DNA of 64,000 bases, from NCBI GenBank assembly GCA_964483325.1, contig CAZAAW010000009.1, forward strand, positions 45,919 to 109,918, written 5' to 3'. The position numbers and the translations under genes are program-made. The DNA is from CAZAAW01 sp964483325 (GTDB taxonomy: Bacteria; Pseudomonadota; Alphaproteobacteria; Rhizobiales; Kaistiaceae). Numbering within the stretch: position 1 is the stretch's first letter; each line of letters starts with the position of its first letter. Positions 16,914-24,750 of this stretch are shown here, one piece after another. The notes beneath the pieces were generated by a model. That model saw only the letters and a list, made by a program, of their open reading frames with translations, was not told where the DNA came from and ran no database searches.

Positions 16914-16959
16914 GCTTGGCCCCCTTTCTGTCCGGCGGCAGGCTTAGCCGAAGGCGCAA

Positions 16960-16988
16960 TTGACGCCAACCATGTTCGGGCCTAAGAC
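16960..16988 (+). promoter_or_regulatory. metZ: metZ promoter
   Basis: TTGACG (16960-16965), 17 nt, TAAGAC (16983-16988). The predicted start of transcription falls a few bases before the SAM-II aptamer at about 17000, which supports the assignment. Confidence 0.6.
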
Positions 16989-16999
16989 CGTCGAGGAAC

Positions 17000-17056
17000 G
17001 TCGTGGTCTTTTGAGCCGGCCGGCTTGCGCGCCACGTAAAACAAGTCGCTAAAAGG
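17000..17056 (+). promoter_or_regulatory. SAM-II riboswitch aptamer controlling metZ
   Basis: P1 is CGTGG (17002-17006) with CCACG (17032-17036). The intervening loop carries TTTGAGCCGG and GGCTTG (17022-17027), which forms the SAM-II pseudoknot with CAAGTC (17042-17047; one G-U). The downstream strand AAACAAGTCGCTAAAA is the family's most conserved stretch. It precedes metZ, the classic location for SAM-II in rhizobia. High S-adenosylmethionine should reduce metZ expression. Confidence 0.92.
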
Positions 17057-17088
17057 CCGGATTGGGATGCAGCCCCGACCCGACCCCG

Positions 17089-17130
17089 ACCCGGCCAGTG
17101 TCATCGGCCGGGTTTTTTATTGCCCGGCCG
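17089..17130 (+). terminator. Riboswitch expression platform: terminator and competing hairpin
   Basis: The terminator stem is ACCCGGCC (17089-17096) with GGCCGGGT (17106-17113), 9-nt loop, then TTTTTTATT. The 3' arm can instead pair with a downstream copy: CGGCCGGG (17105-17112) with CCCGGCCG (17123-17130), which loops out the T-tract. The two hairpins exclude each other, as in an attenuation switch. The aptamer's 3' flank GGCCGG (17055-17060) could also pair with the terminator's 5' arm. Confidence 0.75.
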
Positions 17131-17151
17131 CAAGCAGGAGTGTGTTGAAAA

Positions 17152-18384
17152 ATGAGCGATAAGGCAGGGCGGCCGGAGCGTCGCCGCAGCTGGCGGCCGG
17201 CGACCGAACTCGTGCACGGCGGCACCGCCCGGTCGGCCTTCGGCGAGACGTCGGAAGCCATTTTCCTGACCCAGGGTTACGTCTACGACACCGCCGAGGC
17301 GGCCGAGGCGCGCTTCAAGGGCGAAGATCCCGGCTTCGTCTATTCGCGCTACGCCAACCCGACCGTGCGCATGTTCGAGGACCGCATGAGCATCCTCGAG
17401 GGCGCCACCGACGCGCGCGCCACCGCCTCCGGCATGGCGGCGGTCTATACGGCGCTGATGGCGCTGGTCACCGGCGGCGACCATATCGTCGCCGCCAAGG
17501 CCCTGTTCGGCTCCTGCCTCTACATCATCGAGGACCTCCTGCCGCGCTTCGGCGTGCAGTCGACGCTGGTCGACGGCACCGATCTCGACCAGTGGCGGGC
17601 GGCGGTGCGCCCCAATACCACAGCGTTCTTCCTCGAAAGCCCGACCAATCCGACGCTGGAAATCATCGACATCGCCGCCGTGGCCGAGATCGCCCATGCC
17701 GCCGGTGCGAAGCTGGTGGTCGACAATGTCTTCGCGACACCCCTGCAGCAGAAGCCGCTGGCGCTCGGCGCCGACGTCGTCGTCTATTCCGCCACCAAGC
17801 ACATCGACGGCCAGGGCCGCTGTCTCGGCGGCGTCGTGCTGGGCGACCAGGAGTTCATCGACAAGGCGCATGTCTTCCTCAAGCATACCGGGCCGAGCAT
17901 CAGCCCGTTCAATGCCTGGGTGCTGCTGAAGGGCCTGGAGACGCTGCCGCTGCGGGTGCGCCAGCAGACGGAGACCGCCGGCCGCCTCGCCGCGCTCCTT
18001 GCCGATCATCCGGCGGTGCTGCGGACGATCTACCCCGGCCTGCACAGCCATCCGCAATACGAGCTGGCGCAGCGCCAGATGAGCGGCGCCTCGACGATGA
18101 TCTGCCTGGAAGTGAAAGGCGGCAAGGAAGCCGCCTTCCGCTTCGCCAGCGCCCTGGAACTCGTCTCGATCTCCAACAATCTCGGTGACGCCAAGAGCCT
18201 CATCACCCATCCGGCGACGACAACGCATCAGCGCCTGACGCCGGAGGCGCGCGCCGCGCTCGGCATTTCCGATGCGGTGCTGCGCCTGTCGGTCGGGCTG
18301 GAGGACGCGGAGGATCTCGCCGAGGACATCAGCCGCGCCCTCGACCGCATGACCGTCGCGCCGACGCTGGTCGCGGCGAAATAG
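17152..18384 (+). CDS. metZ: O-succinylhomoserine sulfhydrylase MetZ
   Basis: PLP enzyme that makes homocysteine from O-succinylhomoserine and sulfide (direct sulfhydrylation). It has 410 residues and the Cys/Met-metabolism fold. The PLP lysine is in VYSATKHIDGQGR (K216). YSRYANPTVRMFEDR, ATASGMAAVYTALMAL and FLESPTNPTLEIIDI are conserved blocks, and the C-terminus LRLSVGLEDAEDLAEDI is typical. The ATG at 17152 has AGGAG 11 nt upstream. Expression is under the upstream SAM-II switch. Its product homocysteine is also the AhcY product. Confidence 0.97.
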   Translation: MSDKAGRPERRRSWRPATELVHGGTARSAFGETSEAIFLTQGYVYDTAEAAEARFKGEDPGFVYSRYANPTVRMFEDRMSILEGATDARATASGMAAVYTALMALVTGGDHIVAAKALFGSCLYIIEDLLPRFGVQSTLVDGTDLDQWRAAVRPNTTAFFLESPTNPTLEIIDIAAVAEIAHAAGAKLVVDNVFATPLQQKPLALGADVVVYSATKHIDGQGRCLGGVVLGDQEFIDKAHVFLKHTGPSISPFNAWVLLKGLETLPLRVRQQTETAGRLAALLADHPAVLRTIYPGLHSHPQYELAQRQMSGASTMICLEVKGGKEAAFRFASALELVSISNNLGDAKSLITHPATTTHQRLTPEARAALGISDAVLRLSVGLEDAEDLAEDISRALDRMTVAPTLVAAK

Positions 18385-18391
18385 CTCCGCC

Positions 18392-20614
18392 TCAGGCGAT
18401 CAGGATGGTCGCCTGGTCGAAGTCGCTCAGCGCGGTGTTCTGGAACAGGATGCCGCTGTCGGCGCCGGTTTCCAGGTAAAGGCCGCCGTCGACCGTCGCG
18501 ATGGCGGCGCGCACCTCCGCCTCGCTGGCGAACAGCGCATGGTGGAAGGACAGCGTGTCGTCGCCGCGCAGGCTGTCGACGATGTCCCAGCCATGGTGCG
18601 GGTTGAACACCAGCGTATCGGCGCCGAGGCCGCCGCGCAGCATGTCGTTGCCGCCATTGCCGACCAGCACGTCGTCGCCGGCGCCCCCGAACAGGATGTC
18701 GTCGCCGACGCCGCCGGTCAGCCGGCTGTCGCCGCTGCTGCCGTTGAGCCGGCTGTCGCCGTCATTGGCGACGAGGTCGTCGGCGCCGGCGCTGCCGACC
18801 AGCATCAGCCCGTCGACGGTCGGTGCCGCATTGGGCGCGTCGCCGAGGATCACCTGGCGGATGTCGACCGCATCGGTGGTGACGTTCTTCAGCGTCGCCA
18901 GCGTCGTCCAGCCTTCGGTGTCGCCGGCGCTGCCGTCGAGATCGACCTGCAGCATCACGTCGGCGCCGCTCTGGACAAGGCGGACGAGCCCGGCGGCGGC
19001 CGCTTCCAGCACCGAGCCGTGGAAGGCCGGGAAGAGCTCCGACAGGTCGAGCCGGTCGCCGAGGCGGAAATCGACGATCGTGTCGCCGCCCTCGGCGGCA
19101 TCGGTCCACACGAAGGTGTCGCCGCCGAAGCTGCCGGTCATAATGTCGGCACCGAGACCGCCGATCAGCACGTCGCGGCCGTCATTGCCATAGAGCGTAT
19201 CGTCGCCGTCGCCGCCCTGCAGCACGTCGTTGCCGGCATCGCCGCGCAGGAGGTCGCTGCCGGCATCGCCCATGACGATGTCGTCGCCGCCGGCGCCATA
19301 GAGGGCATCGTCGCCGAGGCCGCCCTCGAGGCGCTCGGAGAAGCTGCTGCCGACGAGGAGCTGCGCCGCCTCCGCCGCCGCGTCGCCGAGGCTGCGCCCG
19401 GGATCGGCGGTGAAGCGGGCAGCGAGCTGGTCCGGGCTCTCGGCGCGGGTATCGGCGATCCTTACGTAGCTGTAGCCGTCGGCCGAGGCTTCCTGGCCGG
19501 CCAGCGTGTGGTCGGCGCCGCCGCGGAAGCTGCCGCTCCAGCTGTTGCCGGCGAAGACATTGCCGCTGACGCCGGTGCGGTCTTCCGAGATGGCGTTGTC
19601 GCCGCGCGCTTCGTCGGCGCGGATGACATTGTCGATGACGAGATTGTCGCCGGCGGTCCTCGGTCCGGGGTCGCTGCCGGTGTAGCGGCCGATCTCGATG
19701 CCGTCATGCTTGCCGGATTCGGCCCGGGAATTGTTCTCGATCAGGTTGCCGGCGATGACGTTGCGCCACGACGCCTCGACATGGATGCCGTCCTCGCCAT
19801 TGTCGCGGATCGTGTTGTCCAGCACCTGGCTGTCATTGACCCGCTTCAGCTCGATGCCGTGGATGCCGTTGTCGTAGACGAGATTGTTCTCCACTAGGAC
19901 GCGCTGCGTGTAGGTGGTGTCGGCGCTGCCGCGCTGCACGACGATGCCGTCCTCGGCGTTGCCGTAGCTGACATTGTCGCGCAGGATCACGTCGCTGCTC
20001 CGCGTCACGACGTTGAAGCCATGGCGGCCATTGTTGTAGGCGACGTTGTTCTCGTAGACCGCCTGTTCGCAATAGTCGGCGACGAAGCCGTCCCAGTCAT
20101 TGTCGTGCGCGACGCAGTTGCGGACGGTCAGATTGTGGGTCTGCTCATGCGGGTTGAAGCCGATGCGCGAGCAGTTCATCACCTCGACGCTGTCGATGAG
20201 GATATTGTCTTCGTAGTCCGGATCGCCGGGCTTGTAGCCCGTCATGATGCCGTCGACCTCACCGGTCGTGTTGGCCTTGTTGCCGTCGACGGTGAGATCG
20301 CGGATGACGATGTCGTGCTCGGGATCGCCGCTCGGCGTCGTGCGGATCAGGCCGCTGATCTTCACCGACGAGCCGTCGGCGAGCTTGATCACCGTCTCGC
20401 CCATGCCGGCGCCGCGCAGCTCCGTGTTGGCGCTGACCTGCAGCGCCCCCGCCGCGGCGTGCCCGGTGCCGGAGACGATGAAGGTCCCGGTGGGGACGGT
20501 GACGATGCCGCCCCCGGCCTCCGCGGCCGCGTCGAGCGCCGCCTGGATGGCGGCGGTGTCGTCGGTGCGGCCGTCACCGACCGCCCCATATTCTGTCACG
20601 TCGAAGATCAGCAC
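18392..20614 (-). CDS. Secreted AlgE-like parallel beta-helix protein with RTX repeats
   Basis: About 740 residues from a GTG at 20614 with GGAG 7 nt upstream; the frame is open further up, but homologues start here. The N-terminal half (about 4-400) is a right-handed beta-helix matching AlgE mannuronan C5-epimerase A-modules (FDVTEYGAVGDGRTDDTAAI, TTGEVDG, GFNPHEQT, AHDNDWDGFVADY, GRHGFNVVT). The AlgE motif YGFDPHE is IGFNPHE here: I151, N154, H156, and E119 stands where I recall K117 of AlgE4. RTX nonapeptide blocks lie at about 425-505 and 600-672. With no Sec signal and RTX repeats, type I secretion is expected, but no such transporter is nearby. The substrate and activity are uncertain. 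Confidence 0.85.
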   Translation of the reverse strand: MLIFDVTEYGAVGDGRTDDTAAIQAALDAAAEAGGGIVTVPTGTFIVSGTGHAAAGALQVSANTELRGAGMGETVIKLADGSSVKISGLIRTTPSGDPEHDIVIRDLTVDGNKANTTGEVDGIMTGYKPGDPDYEDNILIDSVEVMNCSRIGFNPHEQTHNLTVRNCVAHDNDWDGFVADYCEQAVYENNVAYNNGRHGFNVVTRSSDVILRDNVSYGNAEDGIVVQRGSADTTYTQRVLVENNLVYDNGIHGIELKRVNDSQVLDNTIRDNGEDGIHVEASWRNVIAGNLIENNSRAESGKHDGIEIGRYTGSDPGPRTAGDNLVIDNVIRADEARGDNAISEDRTGVSGNVFAGNSWSGSFRGGADHTLAGQEASADGYSYVRIADTRAESPDQLAARFTADPGRSLGDAAAEAAQLLVGSSFSERLEGGLGDDALYGAGGDDIVMGDAGSDLLRGDAGNDVLQGGDGDDTLYGNDGRDVLIGGLGADIMTGSFGGDTFVWTDAAEGGDTIVDFRLGDRLDLSELFPAFHGSVLEAAAAGLVRLVQSGADVMLQVDLDGSAGDTEGWTTLATLKNVTTDAVDIRQVILGDAPNAAPTVDGLMLVGSAGADDLVANDGDSRLNGSSGDSRLTGGVGDDILFGGAGDDVLVGNGGNDMLRGGLGADTLVFNPHHGWDIVDSLRGDDTLSFHHALFASEAEVRAAIATVDGGLYLETGADSGILFQNTALSDFDQATILIA

Positions 20615-20966
20615 CGGTTGGCTCCAGTCTCGCTTGCCGGACTTAGACAGGATCGAATCTGCGGCAGATGATCCTGTCTGCCCGTCCTGGTTGTCCTGAC
20701 AAGATGAACATAAGAACAATATCGACAATCAGATGGCATCAACTGTCCTTGAAAACAGATATGTCTGGTCGAAGGAACAGGTCGATGGCCGGTCGGAGCC
20801 GCAGAATTCAGGCAATTCTGGTCGTCATCGGCAACGATCGGTGCCGCCACTGGTGAATATTTGTGCATGGCCGGCCTGCCCGGCGGAACAGAAAGGCAGG
20901 CTGACGCTTTTGCCGATCCCGGCTTGGCGCTAGCGTGCCGGCAAGGCCAGGCAGAGGAGATCGCCC
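20615..20966. promoter_or_regulatory. Divergent regulatory region with dyads, less GC-rich than its surroundings
   Basis: 352 bp without a credible gene, between the AlgE-like gene (minus) and the CPA2 antiporter (plus). It holds a long dyad at 20645-20679: AGACAGGATC and GATCCTGTCT arms enclose an inner ATCTGC-G-GCAGAT hairpin with a 2-nt bulge. It lies 31 bp before the beta-helix start and could be an operator or a 5'-UTR hairpin. Smaller inverted repeats are CAGA-TATG-TCTG (20755-20766) and CAGAATT-N5-AATTCTG (20802-20820). No promoter stands out clearly. Confidence 0.5.
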
Positions 20967-22700
20967 TTGGACGGCAGCGGCGCAGTCACCGAGTACAAGG
21001 ACATCATCCTTTTCCTGGTCACGGCCGCCATCATCGTCCCGCTCTTCCGGCAGGTCAGGCTGAGCCCGATCCTCGGCTTTCTGGCGGCCGGCATTGCCCT
21101 CGGCCCCTACGGCCTGGCGACCCTCGCCGACGACATTCCCTGGCTCGCCTATATCTCGATCAGTGATTCGGCGAGCGTCGAGGAATTGGCGGAGCTCGGC
21201 GTCGTCTTCCTGCTCTTCACCATCGGGCTGGAGCTGTCCTGGGACCGCATCCGCGTCATGTACCGGCTGATCTTCGGCCTCGGCGTGGCGCAGGTGGCGA
21301 TCTGCGGCCTCGTCATCGGCGGCGCCGCCATGCTGCTCGGGCAGCATCTGGCCGCCGCCTTCGCCATCGGCGCCGCCCTCGCCATGTCGTCGACGGCGAT
21401 CATCATGCCGCTTCTGGAGGCATCCGGCCGCGCCGATACGCCGGCCGGCCGCACGACCTTCGCCATCCTGCTGCTGCAGGACATGGCCGTGGCGCCGATC
21501 CTGGTGACGCTCGGCATCATCAGCCAGCGCCTCGATGCCCTGTCGCCGCGCCTTCTCCTGGCCTTCCTGCCGGCGGCGGCCGGTCTGGCGCTGGTGGTGC
21601 TGGCGGCGCGCTTCGTGCTGCGGCCGCTGCTGCGCATCGTGGCGCGCACGCGCAGCGACGAGGCCTTCGTCGCGGCGAGCCTCCTCGTCGTTATCGGCGC
21701 CGGCATCCTCAGCACCCTGGCCGGCCTGTCGATGGCGCTCGGCGCCTTCATCGCCGGGCTGCTGCTGGCCGAGAGCGAATTCCGCCCGCAGGTCGAGGTG
21801 ACGGTCGAGCCGTTCAAGAACCTGCTGCTCGGCCTGTTCTTCCTGTCGATCGGCAGCACCCTCGACCTGTCGCGCCTGGCGCATCAGCCGGTGCTGATCC
21901 CGGCCATCACGCTCGGCCTGATGCTGCTCAACGGCGCCGTCGTCTTCGTGCTGGCGCGGCTCTTCCGGCTGGCGCGGCGCCAGGCGCTGGAAGCGGCGCT
22001 GCTGCTGGCGGCGGCGGGCGAATTCGCCTTCGTCGTCCTCACCAAGGCGATGGCCGACGGCATCGTGCCGGCGGAGGTCGGCCAGTCGGTGATGGTGGCG
22101 GCGACGCTGTCGATGCTGTGCGTGCCGCTGCTGTCGGCGATCGGCGCCGGGCTCGGCGGCGAGGACGGCGATCTTGTCGAGGAGCCGCCAGGGGGCACCG
22201 GGACGGCGGAGGGCGCCGTCCTCATCGTCGGCTATGGCCGGGTCGGGCGCCTCGCCGGCGAGATGCTGGCCCGGCACGGCATCGCCTGGGTGGCGGCGGA
22301 CCGCGACATGCGCCTCGTCGAGAACGGCCGCCATGCCGGCCATCCGGTCTGGTTCGGCGACGCGGCGCGCGCCGATTTCCTCCGGCATATCGGGCTGGAG
22401 ACGGCGCGGGCGGTGATCGTCACGCTGGACGATGCCCGCGGCGCCGAGACGATCGTCGCCTGCGCCCGGCAGATGCGCCCGGACGTCCCCGTCGTGGCGC
22501 GGGCGCGCGACGCGGCGCATGCGCGGCGCCTCTACCGGCTCGGCGCCACCGACGTCGTCCTGGAGACGATCGACGCATCGCTGCAGCTTTCGGCAGCGGC
22601 GCTGCGCGGCGTCGGCGTGCCGTCGGCGGCGATCAGCGAATCGGTGGAGGACCGGCGCGACCTGGTGCAGAGGGAGCTGCGCGAGCCGGCTGCCGGGTAG
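20967..22700 (+). CDS. CPA2-family monovalent cation:proton antiporter (KefB/RosB-like)
   Basis: A 577-residue inner-membrane protein. Residues 10-385 form about 12 or 13 membrane segments of the Na+/H+ exchanger fold, with SPILGFLAAGIALGP, FTIGLELSWDRIR and LLLQDMAVAPILV. Residues about 410-530 form a TrkA-N (RCK) domain with the Rossmann motif VLIVGYGRVGRLAG and acidic D-R at the strand end. It is expected to export K+ or Na+ in exchange for protons under NAD(H) control. The start is TTG at 20967 with GAGGAGA 6 nt upstream. No glutathione-binding KefG or KefF gene is adjacent. Confidence 0.9.
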   Translation: MDGSGAVTEYKDIILFLVTAAIIVPLFRQVRLSPILGFLAAGIALGPYGLATLADDIPWLAYISISDSASVEELAELGVVFLLFTIGLELSWDRIRVMYRLIFGLGVAQVAICGLVIGGAAMLLGQHLAAAFAIGAALAMSSTAIIMPLLEASGRADTPAGRTTFAILLLQDMAVAPILVTLGIISQRLDALSPRLLLAFLPAAAGLALVVLAARFVLRPLLRIVARTRSDEAFVAASLLVVIGAGILSTLAGLSMALGAFIAGLLLAESEFRPQVEVTVEPFKNLLLGLFFLSIGSTLDLSRLAHQPVLIPAITLGLMLLNGAVVFVLARLFRLARRQALEAALLLAAAGEFAFVVLTKAMADGIVPAEVGQSVMVAATLSMLCVPLLSAIGAGLGGEDGDLVEEPPGGTGTAEGAVLIVGYGRVGRLAGEMLARHGIAWVAADRDMRLVENGRHAGHPVWFGDAARADFLRHIGLETARAVIVTLDDARGAETIVACARQMRPDVPVVARARDAAHARRLYRLGATDVVLETIDASLQLSAAALRGVGVPSAAISESVEDRRDLVQRELREPAAG

Positions 22701-22703
22701 GCG

Positions 22704-22736
22704 CAAAAACAAAACAGGCGGCCGGAAGGCCGCCTG
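22704..22736 (-). terminator. Terminator downstream of DUF1150 gene
   Basis: A perfect 9-bp stem CAGGCGGCC/GGCCGCCTG with a 4-nt loop (22715-22736). On the minus strand it is followed by TTTTGTTTTT, so it terminates the hsp20-DUF1150 transcript. The same hairpin, without the T-run, also lies after the plus-strand antiporter. Confidence 0.85.
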
Positions 22737-22778
22737 CACGGAAGGCTGGATAATCTATGTCGCGGAGAGGGGGGGCCG

Positions 22779-23045
22779 TCAGTGGAGGCTGACGGTCTTC
22801 AGGTCGTGCTCCCAGGCGTTCATCACGGCCGCTTCGCGCGTATCGGCGATCATGATCGGCGTGCCGTCGGCGTTGAGAAGGGCCCACAGCTTCAGGCCCG
22901 GCTGCAACTCCGGAACATTGGGAAAGGCGGCGCGCAGCGCATCCGAGCTCATCGGCTTGACATAGGCGATCTGGCCGCCGCCGAGCCCGGCAAAAACCTC
23001 CGCCGGCATCACCTGCCGGTTTCCGGCTGCGTTGGGACTATTCAT
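22779..23045 (-). CDS. DUF1150 family protein
   Basis: An 88-residue protein of unknown function. The family core is recognisable: IAYVKPMSSDALRAAFP, LKLWALLNADGTPIMIADTR and a C-terminal AWEHDLKTVSLH. It lies 27 bp downstream of hsp20 on the same strand, a pairing that recurs in alphaproteobacteria, so it is probably heat-induced with hsp20. A strong terminator follows. A chaperone-associated or translation-associated role is only inference. Confidence 0.88.
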   Translation of the reverse strand: MNSPNAAGNRQVMPAEVFAGLGGGQIAYVKPMSSDALRAAFPNVPELQPGLKLWALLNADGTPIMIADTREAAVMNAWEHDLKTVSLH

Positions 23046-23072
23046 GGCGGTACTCCTTTGTGCGGACCCCTT

Positions 23073-23507
23073 TCACGAAGCGAGCCCGTTGATCTTCACC
23101 TTGCGGATGATCCGCTCCGCCACCGGGCGGGCGAGATCGATCGCCAGAAGGCCGTCCTTCAAGTCCGCACCCAGAACCTCAATGCCTTCGGCCAGCAGGA
23201 AGTTCTTCTGAAACTGGCGCGCCGCGATGCCGCGGTGAAGAAACTGACGCGGCCGATCATCGTCGGCCTGCCTGCCGCGGATCACCAGCTGGTTTTCCTC
23301 GACGGTGACGTCGAGATCCTCCGGCCGGAACCCGGCCACGGCCAGCGTGATGCGCAGAACGTCGCCATGTCCGTCCTCTCCCGCCAGGCGCTCGATATTG
23401 TAGGGCGGATAGCCGTCGCCCGCGGTCTTGACGACCCGTTCGAGGGCCCGCTCGATCTCATCGAAGCCGAGCAGCAGTGGGTTGGAAAAGGCCGGCGCCC
23501 GCGCCAT
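23073..23507 (-). CDS. Hsp20/IbpA-type small heat-shock protein
   Basis: A 144-residue ATP-independent holdase. The start MARAPAFSNPLLLGFDEIER and the PPYNIERL segment are class-A rhizobial Hsp20 features. The alpha-crystallin domain runs from about residue 40 to 130, with VEENQLVIRGRQ in the middle. The C-terminal conserved IxI-type anchor is not obvious; the chain ends with IRKVKINGLAS. An RpoH-type promoter lies 67 bp upstream. Cotranscribed with the DUF1150 gene. Confidence 0.93.
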   Translation of the reverse strand: MARAPAFSNPLLLGFDEIERALERVVKTAGDGYPPYNIERLAGEDGHGDVLRITLAVAGFRPEDLDVTVEENQLVIRGRQADDDRPRQFLHRGIAARQFQKNFLLAEGIEVLGADLKDGLLAIDLARPVAERIIRKVKINGLAS

Positions 23508-23573
23508 TCCACAGTCCTTTCTTGAAGCGACCCGTCGTCCGGACCCTCAAGCGGCATCCGGTCGACACGCATG

Positions 23574-23602
23574 ATATGGGCCTCGGCAGACTGTCATTCA
23601 AG
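23574..23602 (-). promoter_or_regulatory. RpoH promoter for hsp20
   Basis: CTTGAA (23597-23602), 16 nt, CCCATAT (23574-23580) on the minus strand. This is the best of the three heat-shock promoters in the window and close to the sigma-32 consensus. Confidence 0.75.
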
Positions 23603-23644
23603 CCTGCCTGCTGGTCGCTGAAAGCCTGACGGCGCAAGGGGATA

Positions 23645-23677
23645 GCGACGGCCGCCGGGGCGCCCGGCGGCCGTCGC
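23645..23677 (-). terminator. 15-bp GC hairpin after SH3 gene
   Basis: GCGACGGCCGCCGGG and its exact complement (23663-23677) with a 3-nt GCG loop, 7 bp beyond the stop of the SH3-domain gene. No T-tract follows on either strand, so it may act as a U-less terminator or an mRNA 3'-end stabiliser. Confidence 0.5.
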
Positions 23678-23684
23678 AGCCGCG

Positions 23685-24125
23685 TCAGTCGCGGAACAGG
23701 AACGGATTGTCGTAAGGCGACCGGTACGGTCCGTACATCGGCCCGAAGAAGCCCAGCCGGAAGTCGCGATAGCTGGTGTAGCCGGGCGGCCGGCGGCGCC
23801 AGTCGTCATAGCGATCGTAGCGGTCATACCGGTCATAGCGCGGCGGCGGTGGACGGTAGCGCTCGGCCCGCGCCGGGGCGGCGGTGACGTAATTCGCCGA
23901 GACGAAGCCTTCCTGGCCGCGGAAGCTGATCTGGCACCACGCGTCGCAGCCGAACACCTCCACCACCGCGCCGGCCGGAACGACGGCGATGCGGCTGTAG
24001 CTGGTGCCCGGGCCGGAGCGCAGGTTGACGTCGCCTGTCGTGCGGCCGGGCGCCGCGCTGGCCAGCGCCGGCAGGGTTGCCGCCGCGACGAAGGCCGCAG
24101 CAGCCACAAGCTTGTTGGACAACAT
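23685..24125 (-). CDS. Exported bacterial SH3-domain protein
   Basis: A 146-residue protein from the ATG at 24125, preceded by GAGGAGG. Residues 1-26 form a Sec signal peptide ending ALASAAPG. An SH3b domain follows (about 30-85), with DVNLRSGPGTSYSRIAVVPAGAVVEVFGCDAWCQISFRG and GFVSANYV; its two Cys in GCDAWCQI may form a disulfide. The C-terminal tail is Arg/Tyr/Pro-rich with a DRY triplet repeated three times. Probably periplasmic and cell-wall binding. The frame is open upstream of this start. Confidence 0.87.
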   Translation of the reverse strand: MLSNKLVAAAAFVAAATLPALASAAPGRTTGDVNLRSGPGTSYSRIAVVPAGAVVEVFGCDAWCQISFRGQEGFVSANYVTAAPARAERYRPPPPRYDRYDRYDRYDDWRRRPPGYTSYRDFRLGFFGPMYGPYRSPYDNPFLFRD

Positions 24126-24209
24126 CACGATAAACCTCCTCGGTTCCGTGGGATCATGCCCGCCTGCCGCCGATATGTGCATGCCGCGGCAGGCCGGCAA
24201 GCCACATTT

Positions 24210-24527
24210 CTACTGCGCCGGCGGCGCCGGATTGACCGGCTCAGGCGTTGCCGCCGGCCCCGGGGTCTCCTCGATCATGCCGGCCGGCGGCGTCGGTTCG
24301 GAAGCGGTCCAGACCTGCGTGGCGACAAGATAGATGGCGGAAAGGATCAGCGCGGCGACCAGCACGTAGAGGATCGGCCGCCCCGGCGAGCCCTGCCGCG
24401 CCGTCCGGCCGCTGATCGGCACGCCGCGCTCGATGCGCGGATCCTCGCGGTTGTCGGGCTCGGCCGGATTCTCCGGCTCGGCGGGACCGAAGCGGTCGCG
24501 CGGCTCGTCGTCTCTATAGGTGGCCAT
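24210..24527 (-). CDS. Small single-pass membrane protein, unknown function
   Basis: A 105-residue protein with a charged, Pro-rich N-terminus (about 1-50), one membrane helix (ILYVLVAALILSAIYLVATQVW, about 51-73) and a Pro/Ala-rich C-terminal tail that is likely periplasmic. GGGAG lies 8 nt before the ATG at 24527. No recognisable domain. A 9-bp inverted repeat (24162-24170 with 24186-24194) lies between its stop and the SH3 gene and may be a weak terminator. Confidence 0.7.
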   Translation of the reverse strand: MATYRDDEPRDRFGPAEPENPAEPDNREDPRIERGVPISGRTARQGSPGRPILYVLVAALILSAIYLVATQVWTASEPTPPAGMIEETPGPAATPEPVNPAPPAQ

Positions 24528-24750
24528 CGTGGATACTCCCGCTGCGGGCGGGCGCCTTGCGTGGCGCCGCCTCCCGGCCGGGCGGCCCGGCGGCCAGCCC
24601 GCGCCTGTTTCCTTCGCACCGGCGGTTGGACGCTCGTGCTGTCGAAGGAAAACGCCGCGCAGCCGCAGACGTTCCCGGCCTCAGGCCGGGGCACGGGCGG
24701 TTCAGGAAGAGGAAGAACGTTAGGCGGGTCGGCGCCGAGGGGCCGGAGCG

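Noticed and set aside
18392..20614. Autotransporter interpretation of the beta-helix protein.
   Set aside because: There is no Sec signal and no C-terminal beta-barrel; the C-terminus is RTX repeats, which fits type I secretion instead.
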